Positions 8,458 to 16,888 of a stretch of 30,769 nucleotides of DNA are shown here, piece after piece (position 1 is the first letter of the stretch; each line of letters starts with the position of its first letter). The stretch covers positions 1 through 30,769 of the forward strand of contig CAKSSJ010000026.1 of the NCBI GenBank assembly GCA_934488615.1, read 5' to 3'. The position numbers and the translations under genes are program-made. The stretch comes from an uncultured Eubacteriales bacterium (GTDB taxonomy: Bacteria; Bacillota; Clostridia; Oscillospirales; Acutalibacteraceae). A model generated the notes under the pieces. That model was not told the origin of the DNA. It ran no database searches and saw nothing but the letters and a program-made list of their open reading frames with translations.

Positions 8458-9309
8458 ATGACTAAGCATGAAAGTCTTAACGGAAAAGTAGCGGTTATAA
8501 CGGGCGGCGGCGGAGTGCTTTGCTCAGGCTTTGCCAAAACTCTTGCCGAGCAGGGCGTAAAGGTTGCCGTGCTTGACCTTAACGAAGATGCGGCACAAAA
8601 GGTCGCAGATGAAATAAATGCAAGCGGCGGCACAGCGATAGCCGTCGGCTGTAATGTGCTCGATTCCGAAAGCATGAAAAAGGCGAGAGATACCGTTGCC
8701 GAAAAGCTCGGCACATGCGATATTCTTCTCAACGGCGCAGGCGGAAACAATCCCAAGGGCACAACGACTAAGGAAACGCTTGAAAAAATTGACCTTGTCG
8801 AAAAGGACGAGAACGTTAAAACATTTTTTGACCTTGACCCGGAGGGAATATCCTTCGTTTTCAATCTTAACTTTCTCGGAACGCTTATTCCGACGCAGAT
8901 CTTTGCGCGCGACATGGCGGAAAAAGAGGACAGCTGTATCGTTATGATAACCTCGATGAACGCTTTCCGTCCGCTGACGAAAATTCCCGCATATTCGGCG
9001 GCGAAGGCGGCGGTTGCAAACTTCACTCAGTTCATGGCGGTTCACTTTGCCGATATGGGCATCAGGGTCAATGCGATTGCCCCCGGATTTTTCTCAACAA
9101 AGCAGAATAAGGATCTTTTATGGAATCCCGACGGCTCACCGACGGCAAGAACAGGCAAGATCCTTGCCGCAACTCCGATGGGCCGCTTCGGCAAGCCCGA
9201 GGAGCTTTCGGGCGCACTTCTTTTCCTTTGCGATAAGGAGTATTCGGGCTTTGTGACGGGTACAACGATCGCGGTTGACGGCGGCTTTAACGCATATTCG
9301 GGAGTATAA
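8458..9309 (+). CDS. uxuB: SDR-family D-mannonate oxidoreductase (fructuronate reductase)
   Basis: A 283-residue short-chain dehydrogenase with ITGGGGVLCSGFA (14-26) for NAD(P) binding, NGAG (92-95), catalytic S166 in ITSMNAF, Y179 and K183 in YSAAK, and NAIAPGFF. The segment GGNNPKGTT and the region around FFDLDPEGISFVFNLNFLG match the clostridial SDR type annotated as D-mannonate oxidoreductase, a different fold from E. coli UxuB. It would reduce D-fructuronate to D-mannonate, the substrate of the adjacent uxuA product. The ATG at 8458 is the start: it has GGAG 9 nt upstream and begins directly before the Rossmann fold. An upstream in-frame start at 8356 would lie inside uxuA. Confidence 0.87.
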   Translation: MTKHESLNGKVAVITGGGGVLCSGFAKTLAEQGVKVAVLDLNEDAAQKVADEINASGGTAIAVGCNVLDSESMKKARDTVAEKLGTCDILLNGAGGNNPKGTTTKETLEKIDLVEKDENVKTFFDLDPEGISFVFNLNFLGTLIPTQIFARDMAEKEDSCIVMITSMNAFRPLTKIPAYSAAKAAVANFTQFMAVHFADMGIRVNAIAPGFFSTKQNKDLLWNPDGSPTARTGKILAATPMGRFGKPEELSGALLFLCDKEYSGFVTGTTIAVDGGFNAYSGV

Positions 9310-9322
9310 TTGAGGTGAAGTA

Positions 9323-10351
9323 ATGTCGGAGCTTGTCAGTATCATCATTCCTGTATATAATCTTGAAAAATATATATTGAACTGCCTGAACAGCATAGCT
9401 GCGCAAACCTATAAAAATCTTGAGGTTATTTGCATTGATGACGGAAGTGTTGACGGGAGCGCGGATATCATAAGAAATTTTGCGGCTTCGGACGACAGAA
9501 TCAAGTATTTTTATCAGGAAAACGCAGGCGTTTCGGCGGCAAGAAACAGAGGCCTTGATATGGCAGCGGGCGAATACATTATGTTCGTTGACGGAGACGA
9601 TTATCTGCATCATCAGGCAACGGAAATTTTGCTTAATTGCATCAGAAAAACCGATGCCGAGATGGTCTGCGCCCACTTTAAAATAACCTCCGATTTGCAT
9701 GAGAAAAGCAAAGAAATCGGTGATTATGAATATCACAGAGCCGACCTGCCTGAGATTTTCAAGGAAAAATATGGGAGCGTTATCGGAAAATCGTCATGCG
9801 CCAAGCTGATAAAAAAGGATTTTGCGAAGAGAGAAAAGTTCCCCGTCGGCATTTCTAACGGTGAGGACGGATATTATATAATTCTCTTGCTGAACAATAA
9901 CCCTAAGGTTTATATAATTGACTGTCAGCTCTATTATTACTACACAAGGGTGAATTCGGCGGTAACGTCGCTTTTTACGCTCGATAACTATTCCATCACA
10001 TATTCATTTGATGATCTATGTGAGCATCTGAAAAAATCCGAAAATGTTTTTTTGAAAAAATACTGTCTGCAATATTTATTCCAGACCATTTTATACAACC
10101 GAACAAGCGCGATCGGCACCGATTGCGAGGAAACAGTGAAAAGCGAATCAAAGCGGATAGGTAAAAAATGGCTCGGTGAATTTGTGAAAAACAAAAACAT
10201 TTTGCTGACGGTAAGGCTTTTCTTTGTGATCTTTTTCTATTCGCGGCCGATTTACGAATTGGCAAGAGCAATACAGGATCCGACAATGTTTAATTTCTAT
10301 AAAAACAGGCGAAAGGGGAATAAACCCAATGAATCTGAAACTCAGAAGTAA
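9323..10351 (+). CDS. Family 2 glycosyltransferase
   Basis: This 342-residue protein opens with VSIIIPVYNLEKYI (5-18), followed by ICIDDGSVDGS (37-47), NAGVSAARNRG (67-77) and the metal-binding FVDGDDYL (88-95): the standard GT-A fold of inverting GT2 enzymes using nucleotide-sugar donors. SNGEDGYY later in the chain carries the likely catalytic acidic residues. There is one hydrophobic stretch near residues 295-310 (LTVRLFFVIFFYS) that could touch the membrane. It probably builds cell-surface polysaccharide, so its place inside a uronate-degradation cluster is odd. Its base composition is more A/T-rich than the flanking genes, and its last 23 bases overlap the start of the kinase gene. GAGGTGA at 9311-9317 is its ribosome site. 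Donor and acceptor are unknown. Confidence 0.87.
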   Translation: MSELVSIIIPVYNLEKYILNCLNSIAAQTYKNLEVICIDDGSVDGSADIIRNFAASDDRIKYFYQENAGVSAARNRGLDMAAGEYIMFVDGDDYLHHQATEILLNCIRKTDAEMVCAHFKITSDLHEKSKEIGDYEYHRADLPEIFKEKYGSVIGKSSCAKLIKKDFAKREKFPVGISNGEDGYYIILLLNNNPKVYIIDCQLYYYYTRVNSAVTSLFTLDNYSITYSFDDLCEHLKKSENVFLKKYCLQYLFQTILYNRTSAIGTDCEETVKSESKRIGKKWLGEFVKNKNILLTVRLFFVIFFYSRPIYELARAIQDPTMFNFYKNRRKGNKPNESETQK

Positions 10352-11426
10352 AGATACCTGCGCGTTTGATATGATATCCCTCGGCGAGATCATGCTGAGG
10401 CTTGACCCCAATGATTCAAGAATAAGAACGACCCGTTCCTTCCGAGTATGGGAGGGCGGCGGCGAATACAACGTCGCAAGAGGGCTTCGCAAATGCTTCG
10501 GGCTGAAAACGGCGGCTGTAACGGCTCTCGCCGACAATGAAATAGGCAGACTTGTTGAGGATTTCATGCTTCAGGGCGGAGTTGACACATCGCTTATCAA
10601 GTGGGTGAAATACGACGGCATCGGCAGAACGGTCAGAAACGGACTGAACTTCACCGAGCGCGGCTACGGAATCCGTGGGGCGCTCGGCGTTTCCGACAGG
10701 GGAAACACCGCCGCATCTCAGCTTAAAGAGGGCGACATCGACTGGGATTACATTTTCGGCACTCTCGGCGTAAGGTGGCTTCACACGGGCGGGATTTTTG
10801 CCGCACTCTCCGATACAACGGCGAAGGTCGTTATCGAAGCTGTTAAAACAGCGAAAAAATACGGAACAATAGTTTCCTACGACCTCAATTACCGTCCGTC
10901 CTTATGGAACGATATCGGCGGCAAGGCGAAGGCGCAGGAGGTCAATAAGGAAATTGCAAAATATATCGACGTCATGATCGGCAACGAGGAGGACTTCACC
11001 GCATGTCTCGGACTTGAGGTTGAGGGCAACGACGAAAATCTCAAGGAGCTGAACATCGACGGCTACAAAAAAATGATGGCAAAGGCGGCAGAGATTTATC
11101 CCAATTTCAAGGTCGCAGCTTCGACACTCAGAACAGTCAAAACCGCTACGGTCAACGATTGGAGCGCAATATGCTGGGCTGACGGCAAGGTATATAACGG
11201 ACTTGATTTAAAGGGTCTTGAGATTTACGACCGTGTCGGCGGCGGCGACAGCTTTGCATCGGGTCTGATCTACGGACTTATGGAGACTGGCGATCCGCAG
11301 GCGGCAGTCAATTACGGCGTAGCTCACGGTGCGCTGGCAATGACCACCCCCGGTGACACTTCAATGGCGACCAAAGCCGAGGTTGAAAGAATAATCGGCG
11401 GCGCAGGCGCAAGAGTACAAAGATAA
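10329..11426 (+). CDS. kdgK: PfkB-family sugar kinase, probable 2-keto-3-deoxygluconate kinase
   Basis: The 365-residue product is a ribokinase/PfkB carbohydrate kinase: substrate-binding GGGEYNVARGL (43-53), SYDLNYRPSLW (183-193), and the C-terminal signature DRVGGGDSFASG (301-312) with D307 as catalytic base. Position between mannonate dehydratase and KDPG aldolase genes makes phosphorylation of KDG to KDPG the natural role. The start at 10329 has AAAGGGG at 10312-10318, 10 nt upstream, and overlaps the glycosyltransferase gene by 23 bp. The next ATG (10371) would avoid the overlap but has no ribosome site, and the N-terminal extension before VSLGE-type sequence is usual in this clostridial subgroup as I remember it. 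A related ketohexose or fructose kinase role is the alternative. Confidence 0.85.
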   Translation: MNLKLRSKDTCAFDMISLGEIMLRLDPNDSRIRTTRSFRVWEGGGEYNVARGLRKCFGLKTAAVTALADNEIGRLVEDFMLQGGVDTSLIKWVKYDGIGRTVRNGLNFTERGYGIRGALGVSDRGNTAASQLKEGDIDWDYIFGTLGVRWLHTGGIFAALSDTTAKVVIEAVKTAKKYGTIVSYDLNYRPSLWNDIGGKAKAQEVNKEIAKYIDVMIGNEEDFTACLGLEVEGNDENLKELNIDGYKKMMAKAAEIYPNFKVAASTLRTVKTATVNDWSAICWADGKVYNGLDLKGLEIYDRVGGGDSFASGLIYGLMETGDPQAAVNYGVAHGALAMTTPGDTSMATKAEVERIIGGAGARVQR

Positions 11427-11438
11427 GCGAGGGCATTT

Positions 11439-14400
11439 ATGTTATACAAGAAAAACGGCGAAAAAAAGCTTTCTAAGGAGCTCTTCAAAAATCCGACATG
11501 CGAATTCAGAGGAACTCCGTTCTGGGCATGGAACAGTTGGCTTGAAAAGAACGAGCTTGAAAGACAGATCGATGTTTTCAAGGAAATGGGCTTCGGCGGT
11601 TTCCATATGCACGTCAGAACGGGACTTAAAAATAAATACCTCAGCGACGAATATATGCAGCTCATAAGAGACTGCGTTGACAAGGCTAAGGGCGAAAAAA
11701 TGCTTGCATGGCTCTATGACGAGGACAGATGGCCCTCGGGAGCGGCAGGCGGATATGTAACCGAGGATGAGTGCTACAGAGCGAGATATCTTCTTTTTAC
11801 ACCGTTCAAGACTGCCGAGGCTAAGAAATCATTTGAGGTCAGCGCAGGCAGAACGAACAACGGAACACTCCTTGCGTGCTACGATGTAGTGCTCGACAAG
11901 GACGGATATTTGTCCTCATATAAGCGAATAGGCGAGAACGACGAAGCCGAGGGCACAAAATGGTATGCGTTTATGGAGATAATCGGCGAGTCCGATTGGT
12001 TCAACGGCAAGACCTATGCCGACACGCTTTCAAAGGACGCGGTTGACCGATTCGTTGAGGTCACTCACGAAAAATACAAGAAATGCACAGGCGACGAGTT
12101 TGACAAGACCGTTCCTGCAATTTTCACAGATGAGCCGCAGTTCACTCACAAGGCGGTCATGAACAATTCCTTTGATAAAATGGACATGATAATGCCGTGG
12201 ACGGACAAGGTTCCCGAGCTTTACGAAAAGGCTTACGGTGCGGATATTTACGCAACGCTCCCCGAGCTTTTCTGGGATCTGCCCGAGAGTAAGCCGTCCG
12301 TGCACAGATACAGATATCACGATTTTATTTCCGAGCTTTTCTCAAGCTCATTTGCCGACAATATCGGCTCATGGTGCCGCAAGAACGGCATTGCATTGAC
12401 AGGTCACATGATGGAGGAGCCGACGCTTCGCAGTCAGTGTGCCGCACTCGGCGAGGCCATGCGTTCCTACAGAGGCTTCGATATCCCGGGAATTGATATG
12501 CTTTGCAACAATCATGAGTTCACAACGGCAAAGCAGGCGCAGTCGGCGGTTCACCAGTTCGGCTATGAGGGTATGCTCTCCGAGCTTTACGGCGTAACGG
12601 CTTGGGACTGCGATTTCAGAACTTACAAGCATCAGGGCGACTGGCAGGCGGCGCTCGGCGTAACGGTCAGAGTTCCGCACCTTTCGTGGTATGCGATGGG
12701 CGGTGAGGCGAAGCGTGACTATCCCGCTTCTATTTCGTATCAGTCGCCGTGGTATAAAAAATTCTCTGTTGTCGAGAATCACTTTGCAAGGCTCAACACG
12801 GCTCTGACAAGGGGCAAGCCCGTTGTCAAGGTTGCCGTCATTCACCCGATCGAGAGCTTTTGGCTTCATTGGGGACCGAATGACAAGACCGCCGTTTTGC
12901 GTGAAAGCCTTGACGAAAGATTTGATAATGTTACAAATTGGCTGCTTGAGGGCAGTATAGATTTTGATTATATTTCCGAGTCGCTTCTTCCGTCTCTTTG
13001 CGAGAAGGGTTCAAATCCGCTCAGGGTCGGCAAGATGGAATACGATGCCGTTATCGTTCCCGGCTGTGAAACGCTTCGTTCGACCACGATCGAGCGGCTT
13101 TCCGAGTTCGGCAAAAACGGTGGCAAGCTCATATTCATGGGCGACGCACCGTATCTTTGCGATGCTGTTGAATCCGACGAGGGCAGAAAGCTTTTTGAGA
13201 GAAGCACAAGAATTGATTTTTCAAGGGCTTCGCTCCTCAATGCGCTTGAGAGTGACAGAACCGTTACATTGAGATATGCCAACGGCAGACTGACGGATAA
13301 TCTCATCTATCAGCTCCGCCGTGACAACGACTGCGAATGGCTCTTTATCTGCCACGATGCAGAGCCTAAAAACAAGGACATCGACTACGGCAGTGACATA
13401 AAAATTACGGTTGACGGCGAGTTCGTTCCCGAGCTTTATGACACGCAAAGCGGCGAGATTATTCCGCTCGGCGCATCGTATATGAACGGAAAAACCGTTA
13501 TTTCATATAAGCTTTACGGCTACGATTCGCTTCTTATAAAGCTGACCGACGGTAAGACTGATTCGGCAGAATGTGAGGAAAACGACGACGCTCCCGAGGG
13601 TAAGTCTGTTGTCGGCTTGGTCGATTATGAGCTTGACGGAAAGAACGTGCTTCTGCTCGATATGGCGGAATACAAGCTTTCGGGCGAGAGTGAATTTTCA
13701 CCCGAGGAGGAAATTCTCCGTCTTGATAACGTTTGCCGTGAGCGGCTCGGGCTTCCGCTTCGGGGCGGCTCTATAGTTCAGCCGTGGGTTTCGGGCGACA
13801 TTCCTCCCGTGGACAAGCTCACGCTTCGCTTCACCTTTGACAGTGAGATCAATTACAGCGGTGCCGAGCTTGCGTTTGAGGAGCCCGACAGGCTTGAAAA
13901 AATCGTTTTCAACGGCAATGAGTTCGCAAAGGAGCTTTGCGGCAACTATGTTGACATTTCGATTTTTAAGGTCAAGCTTCCCGATATTGTCAAGGGCAAA
14001 AACACGCTTGAAATGACATACGCTTACGGCGAAAAGACGGACATCGAGAGCGTATTTATTCTCGGCGATTTCGGAGTTAATGTAACGGGAACGGAGAAAA
14101 CGGTTATCGCCATGCCTCAAAAAATCGGCTTCGGCGACATAACGAGACAGGGCTTCCCGTTCTATGGCGACAATATTACATATAAATTCAAGGCGGCCGC
14201 GGAAAACGGAAAAATGAATATCTGCGCTTCATGGTACAGAGGAGCGATGATTTCCGTCAAGGTTGACGGCGAGGAAAAGGGCGATATCATCTATCCGCCG
14301 TATATTCTCAGCGTTGACGGACTTTCCGACGGTGAGCATGATGTTGAAATGACGCTTTACACTCACCGCTACAACACCTTCGGTCCGCTTCACCTTGTCA

Positions 14401-14516
14401 ACGAGGCTGAGCCTTGGCACGGTCCGGGCGCATGGAGAAGCGAGGACTGCAACTGGAGCAATGAGTATGTTCTCAGACGTGTGGGAATACTCACTGCGCC
14501 GAAAATCAATAACTGA
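11439..14516 (+). CDS. GH106-like (alpha-L-rhamnosidase-type) large glycoside hydrolase, probably cytoplasmic
   Basis: This 1025-residue protein shows an N-terminal catalytic barrel with FRGTPFWAWNSWL (23-35), GFGGFHMHVRTGL (51-63) and WLYDEDRWPSGAAGG (91-105), and near residue 230 IFTDEPQF, which holds candidate acidic catalytic residues. This set is typical of large proteins annotated as glycosyl hydrolase related to GH106. A middle region at about residues 520-590 (VIVPGCETLRS, GGKLIFMGDAP) resembles the glutamine-amidotransferase-like domain of such enzymes. The last 170 residues look like a galactose-binding-type beta sandwich (YRGAMISVKVDG, YTHRYNTFGPLH). No signal peptide is present, so it probably acts on imported oligosaccharides. 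In this cluster a uronate-bearing disaccharide is a reasonable substrate. GH106 membership is a motif-level judgement; rhamnosidase activity is not assured. Confidence 0.75.
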   Translation: MLYKKNGEKKLSKELFKNPTCEFRGTPFWAWNSWLEKNELERQIDVFKEMGFGGFHMHVRTGLKNKYLSDEYMQLIRDCVDKAKGEKMLAWLYDEDRWPSGAAGGYVTEDECYRARYLLFTPFKTAEAKKSFEVSAGRTNNGTLLACYDVVLDKDGYLSSYKRIGENDEAEGTKWYAFMEIIGESDWFNGKTYADTLSKDAVDRFVEVTHEKYKKCTGDEFDKTVPAIFTDEPQFTHKAVMNNSFDKMDMIMPWTDKVPELYEKAYGADIYATLPELFWDLPESKPSVHRYRYHDFISELFSSSFADNIGSWCRKNGIALTGHMMEEPTLRSQCAALGEAMRSYRGFDIPGIDMLCNNHEFTTAKQAQSAVHQFGYEGMLSELYGVTAWDCDFRTYKHQGDWQAALGVTVRVPHLSWYAMGGEAKRDYPASISYQSPWYKKFSVVENHFARLNTALTRGKPVVKVAVIHPIESFWLHWGPNDKTAVLRESLDERFDNVTNWLLEGSIDFDYISESLLPSLCEKGSNPLRVGKMEYDAVIVPGCETLRSTTIERLSEFGKNGGKLIFMGDAPYLCDAVESDEGRKLFERSTRIDFSRASLLNALESDRTVTLRYANGRLTDNLIYQLRRDNDCEWLFICHDAEPKNKDIDYGSDIKITVDGEFVPELYDTQSGEIIPLGASYMNGKTVISYKLYGYDSLLIKLTDGKTDSAECEENDDAPEGKSVVGLVDYELDGKNVLLLDMAEYKLSGESEFSPEEEILRLDNVCRERLGLPLRGGSIVQPWVSGDIPPVDKLTLRFTFDSEINYSGAELAFEEPDRLEKIVFNGNEFAKELCGNYVDISIFKVKLPDIVKGKNTLEMTYAYGEKTDIESVFILGDFGVNVTGTEKTVIAMPQKIGFGDITRQGFPFYGDNITYKFKAAAENGKMNICASWYRGAMISVKVDGEEKGDIIYPPYILSVDGLSDGEHDVEMTLYTHRYNTFGPLHLVNEAEPWHGPGAWRSEDCNWSNEYVLRRVGILTAPKINN

Positions 14517-14527
14517 CGGAGGGCATT

Positions 14528-15172
14528 ATGGATAAAGAAAATATACTTATGAGAATTCAGGACTGCGGCATTGTCGCCGTTGTCAGAGCAGAAAGCGCCG
14601 ATAAGGCGGAAAGAATCGTTGACGCCTGCATGGAGGGCGGAGTTGCGGCAATCGAGCTGACCTTCAGCGTTCCCCATGCGGACAGAGTTATCGAAACTCT
14701 CTCATATAAATACGACCCGAAGGACATAATATTGGGTGCAGGCACTGTCATGGACGCCGCAACGGCGAGAATTGCAATGCTCAGCGGCGCTCAGTATATA
14801 GTCAGTCCGTATCTTGATCTCGAAACGCTCAAGATGTGCAATCGTTACAGAGTGCCGATGATGCCCGGCGTTATGTCGGTTCGTGAGGCGGTAACGGCGA
14901 TGGAAAACGGCGCGGACATTCTAAAGGTTTTCCCTGGCGATCTTTTCGGACCCAAGATAATCAAGGACATTCTCGGACCTATTCCGTATGCCAAGATGAT
15001 GCCCACGGGCGGAGTTAATGCCGATAACGTAGGCGAATGGATAAAGGCGGGTGCGGTTGCCGTCGGCGCGGGTTCATCACTCACGGCAGGCGCAAAGACG
15101 GGCGACTATAAGCTTATCACGGAGACGGCGAAGAAATTTGTTGCAAACATCAAGGCGGCAAGATCAAACTAA
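14528..15172 (+). CDS. eda: 2-keto-3-deoxy-6-phosphogluconate (KDPG/KHG) aldolase
   Basis: A 214-residue class I aldolase of the KDPG/KHG family. The Schiff-base lysine is K133 in DILKVFPGDLFGP, the catalytic glutamate is E43 in AIELTFSVPHA, and phosphate binding is suggested by MPTGGV (157-162) and the late VGAGSSL. It splits KDPG into pyruvate and glyceraldehyde-3-phosphate and so completes the pathway encoded by the preceding uxuB, uxuA and kdgK genes. GGAGGG at 14518-14523 lies just before the ATG, which is 11 nt after the glycoside hydrolase stop. Length and motif spacing are normal for the family. Confidence 0.93.
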   Translation: MDKENILMRIQDCGIVAVVRAESADKAERIVDACMEGGVAAIELTFSVPHADRVIETLSYKYDPKDIILGAGTVMDAATARIAMLSGAQYIVSPYLDLETLKMCNRYRVPMMPGVMSVREAVTAMENGADILKVFPGDLFGPKIIKDILGPIPYAKMMPTGGVNADNVGEWIKAGAVAVGAGSSLTAGAKTGDYKLITETAKKFVANIKAARSN

Positions 15173-15207
15173 CCGATGACAGGCATTTAACAGAATGAGG
15201 TAAACTT

Positions 15208-16479
15208 ATGTTTGTAGACATAGCAAAAATTAAAATAACGGCAGGCGACGGCGGCAACGGAGCGGTCGCGTTCAGAAGAGAAAAATATGTTGCCGCAGGC
15301 GGACCCGACGGCGGAGATGGCGGCAGAGGCGGAAACGTTGTGTTCAAGGTCAACGACAATCTTTCGACGCTTGCCGATTTCCGATACAAAAGAAAATACA
15401 AAGCTCCCAACGGTGCTCCCGGTCAGTCGGGTCACAAGAGCGGAAAAAAGGGCGAGGATTTAATTATCGAAGTGCCGAGAGGTACAATTATCCGCGAGCA
15501 GACGACGGGCAAGGTCATGGCTGATATGTCCGACGATGACGAGTTCATTGCTGCAAAGGGCGGCAGGGGAGGCTGGGGCAATTCCCATTTCAAGACCCCG
15601 ACCCGTCAGACGCCGAGATTTGCCAAGCCGGGTACGCCCGGTGAGAGCTGGGATGTTTCGCTCGAATTGAAGCTCCTTGCCGATGTCGGACTTTTGGGCT
15701 TCCCGAATGTCGGCAAGTCAACGCTTATTTCAGTCGTCAGCGAGGCTAAGCCGATTATCGCCGACTATCATTTCACGACGCTCACACCCGTGCTCGGCGT
15801 TGTTTCGATGGGCGAGGGAAATTCCTTTGTTATGGCGGATATCCCGGGACTTATCGAGGGCGCAAGCGACGGTGTAGGTCTCGGTCACGAGTTCCTTCGC
15901 CATGTTGAGCGCTGCCGCTTGCTTGTTCATATAATTGATGCCGCAGGCAGTGAGGGCAGAGATCCGATTGAGGATTTCAACAAGATAAACGAGGAGCTCG
16001 TCAAGTTCAACCCCGATATGGCGGATCTGCCGCAGATAGTTGTCGGCAACAAGGTCGATCTTGCAACCGATGAGCAGCTTGAAAAGCTCGAAAAATATTT
16101 CACCGAGCGCGGATATCAGTATTTCACCATGTGCGCTCCGATCGCAGAGGGTACGCAGGAGATCATCAATGCCGTTGCGGCTAAGCTTGCAACGCTTCCG
16201 CCGATAAAGAGATACGAAAAAGAGGAGATCCCTGCTGAGTTCTTTGAGAAGAACGCAGACGGCAGATTCACAATTTCCGTTCAGGACGGAATTTACTCCG
16301 TTGAGGGCGAGTGGCTTCTGAGAATACTTCAGCGCTGTGACCTTGACGATTACGAGTCACTGCAATATTTCCAGCGTGTGCTCCACTCCAGCGGAATAAT
16401 CGACGCACTTGTAGAAAAAGGAATTCAGGAGGGTGACACGGTCGAAATTTACGATCTTGAATTCGACTTTGTGCCGTAA
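15208..16479 (+). CDS. obgE: Obg/CgtA family GTPase
   Basis: The 423-residue product has the three-part plan of bacterial Obg. Residues 1-158 are the glycine-rich Obg fold (AGDGGNGAVAFRREKYV, 12-28). The G domain carries GFPNVGKS (164-171), FTTLTP (189-194), DIPG (211-214) and NKVD (about 283-286). The C-terminal OCT domain (about 345-423), the form found in Gram-positives, ends in EIYDLEFDFVP. It binds the 50S subunit late in assembly and links ribosome state to (p)ppGpp, sporulation and growth control. TGAGGTAA just upstream is its ribosome site. Only 35 bp separate it from the aldolase gene, with no terminator and no convincing promoter, so it may receive transcription from the catabolic cluster or from an internal promoter in eda. 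Confidence 0.96.
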   Translation: MFVDIAKIKITAGDGGNGAVAFRREKYVAAGGPDGGDGGRGGNVVFKVNDNLSTLADFRYKRKYKAPNGAPGQSGHKSGKKGEDLIIEVPRGTIIREQTTGKVMADMSDDDEFIAAKGGRGGWGNSHFKTPTRQTPRFAKPGTPGESWDVSLELKLLADVGLLGFPNVGKSTLISVVSEAKPIIADYHFTTLTPVLGVVSMGEGNSFVMADIPGLIEGASDGVGLGHEFLRHVERCRLLVHIIDAAGSEGRDPIEDFNKINEELVKFNPDMADLPQIVVGNKVDLATDEQLEKLEKYFTERGYQYFTMCAPIAEGTQEIINAVAAKLATLPPIKRYEKEEIPAEFFEKNADGRFTISVQDGIYSVEGEWLLRILQRCDLDDYESLQYFQRVLHSSGIIDALVEKGIQEGDTVEIYDLEFDFVP

Positions 16480-16484
16480 AATAT

Positions 16485-16877
16485 ATGGAACGTTTTTTGA
16501 AAGATAAAGAAGTAAAGCCCAACGAATTAAGCCCCTTGACGCTTGCTTTTATCGGCGATACGGTTTTTGATCTGCTTGTCCGTGAGGAGCTTATCTGCGA
16601 CGCAAACAGACCTGCCAACGATCTGCATCACATGGCGGTCGAGCGTGTCAGAGCAACGGCGCAGGCGCAGGGCGTTGAGAAAATAATGCCTGTTCTTTCT
16701 GAGGAGGAAACCGCTGTTTTCAAGCGCGGCAGAAACGCAAAATCGGGACATCAGCCGAAGAATGTCAGCCGTTCGGATTACCACATGGCAACGGCGATGG
16801 AAACACTTTTCGGCTATCTTTACCTTATGAACAGGACGGACAGAATTCTTGAACTTTACAGGTTGATTTACGGCTGA
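16485..16877 (+). CDS. mrnC: Mini-ribonuclease III
   Basis: This 130-residue protein is a stand-alone RNase III catalytic domain without a dsRNA-binding domain, the hallmark of Mini-III, which matures 23S rRNA ends in Firmicutes. LAFIGDTVFDLLVRE (20-34) holds the catalytic D25, and HMATAMETLFGYLYL (100-114) holds E106; KRGRNAKSGHQPKN is the conserved basic segment between them. The ATG follows the obgE stop by 5 nt without a clear Shine-Dalgarno, so translation is probably coupled. Grouping with obgE makes sense as both act on the 50S subunit. Confidence 0.93.
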   Translation: MERFLKDKEVKPNELSPLTLAFIGDTVFDLLVREELICDANRPANDLHHMAVERVRATAQAQGVEKIMPVLSEEETAVFKRGRNAKSGHQPKNVSRSDYHMATAMETLFGYLYLMNRTDRILELYRLIYG

Positions 16878-16888
16878 GGAGGATAACT

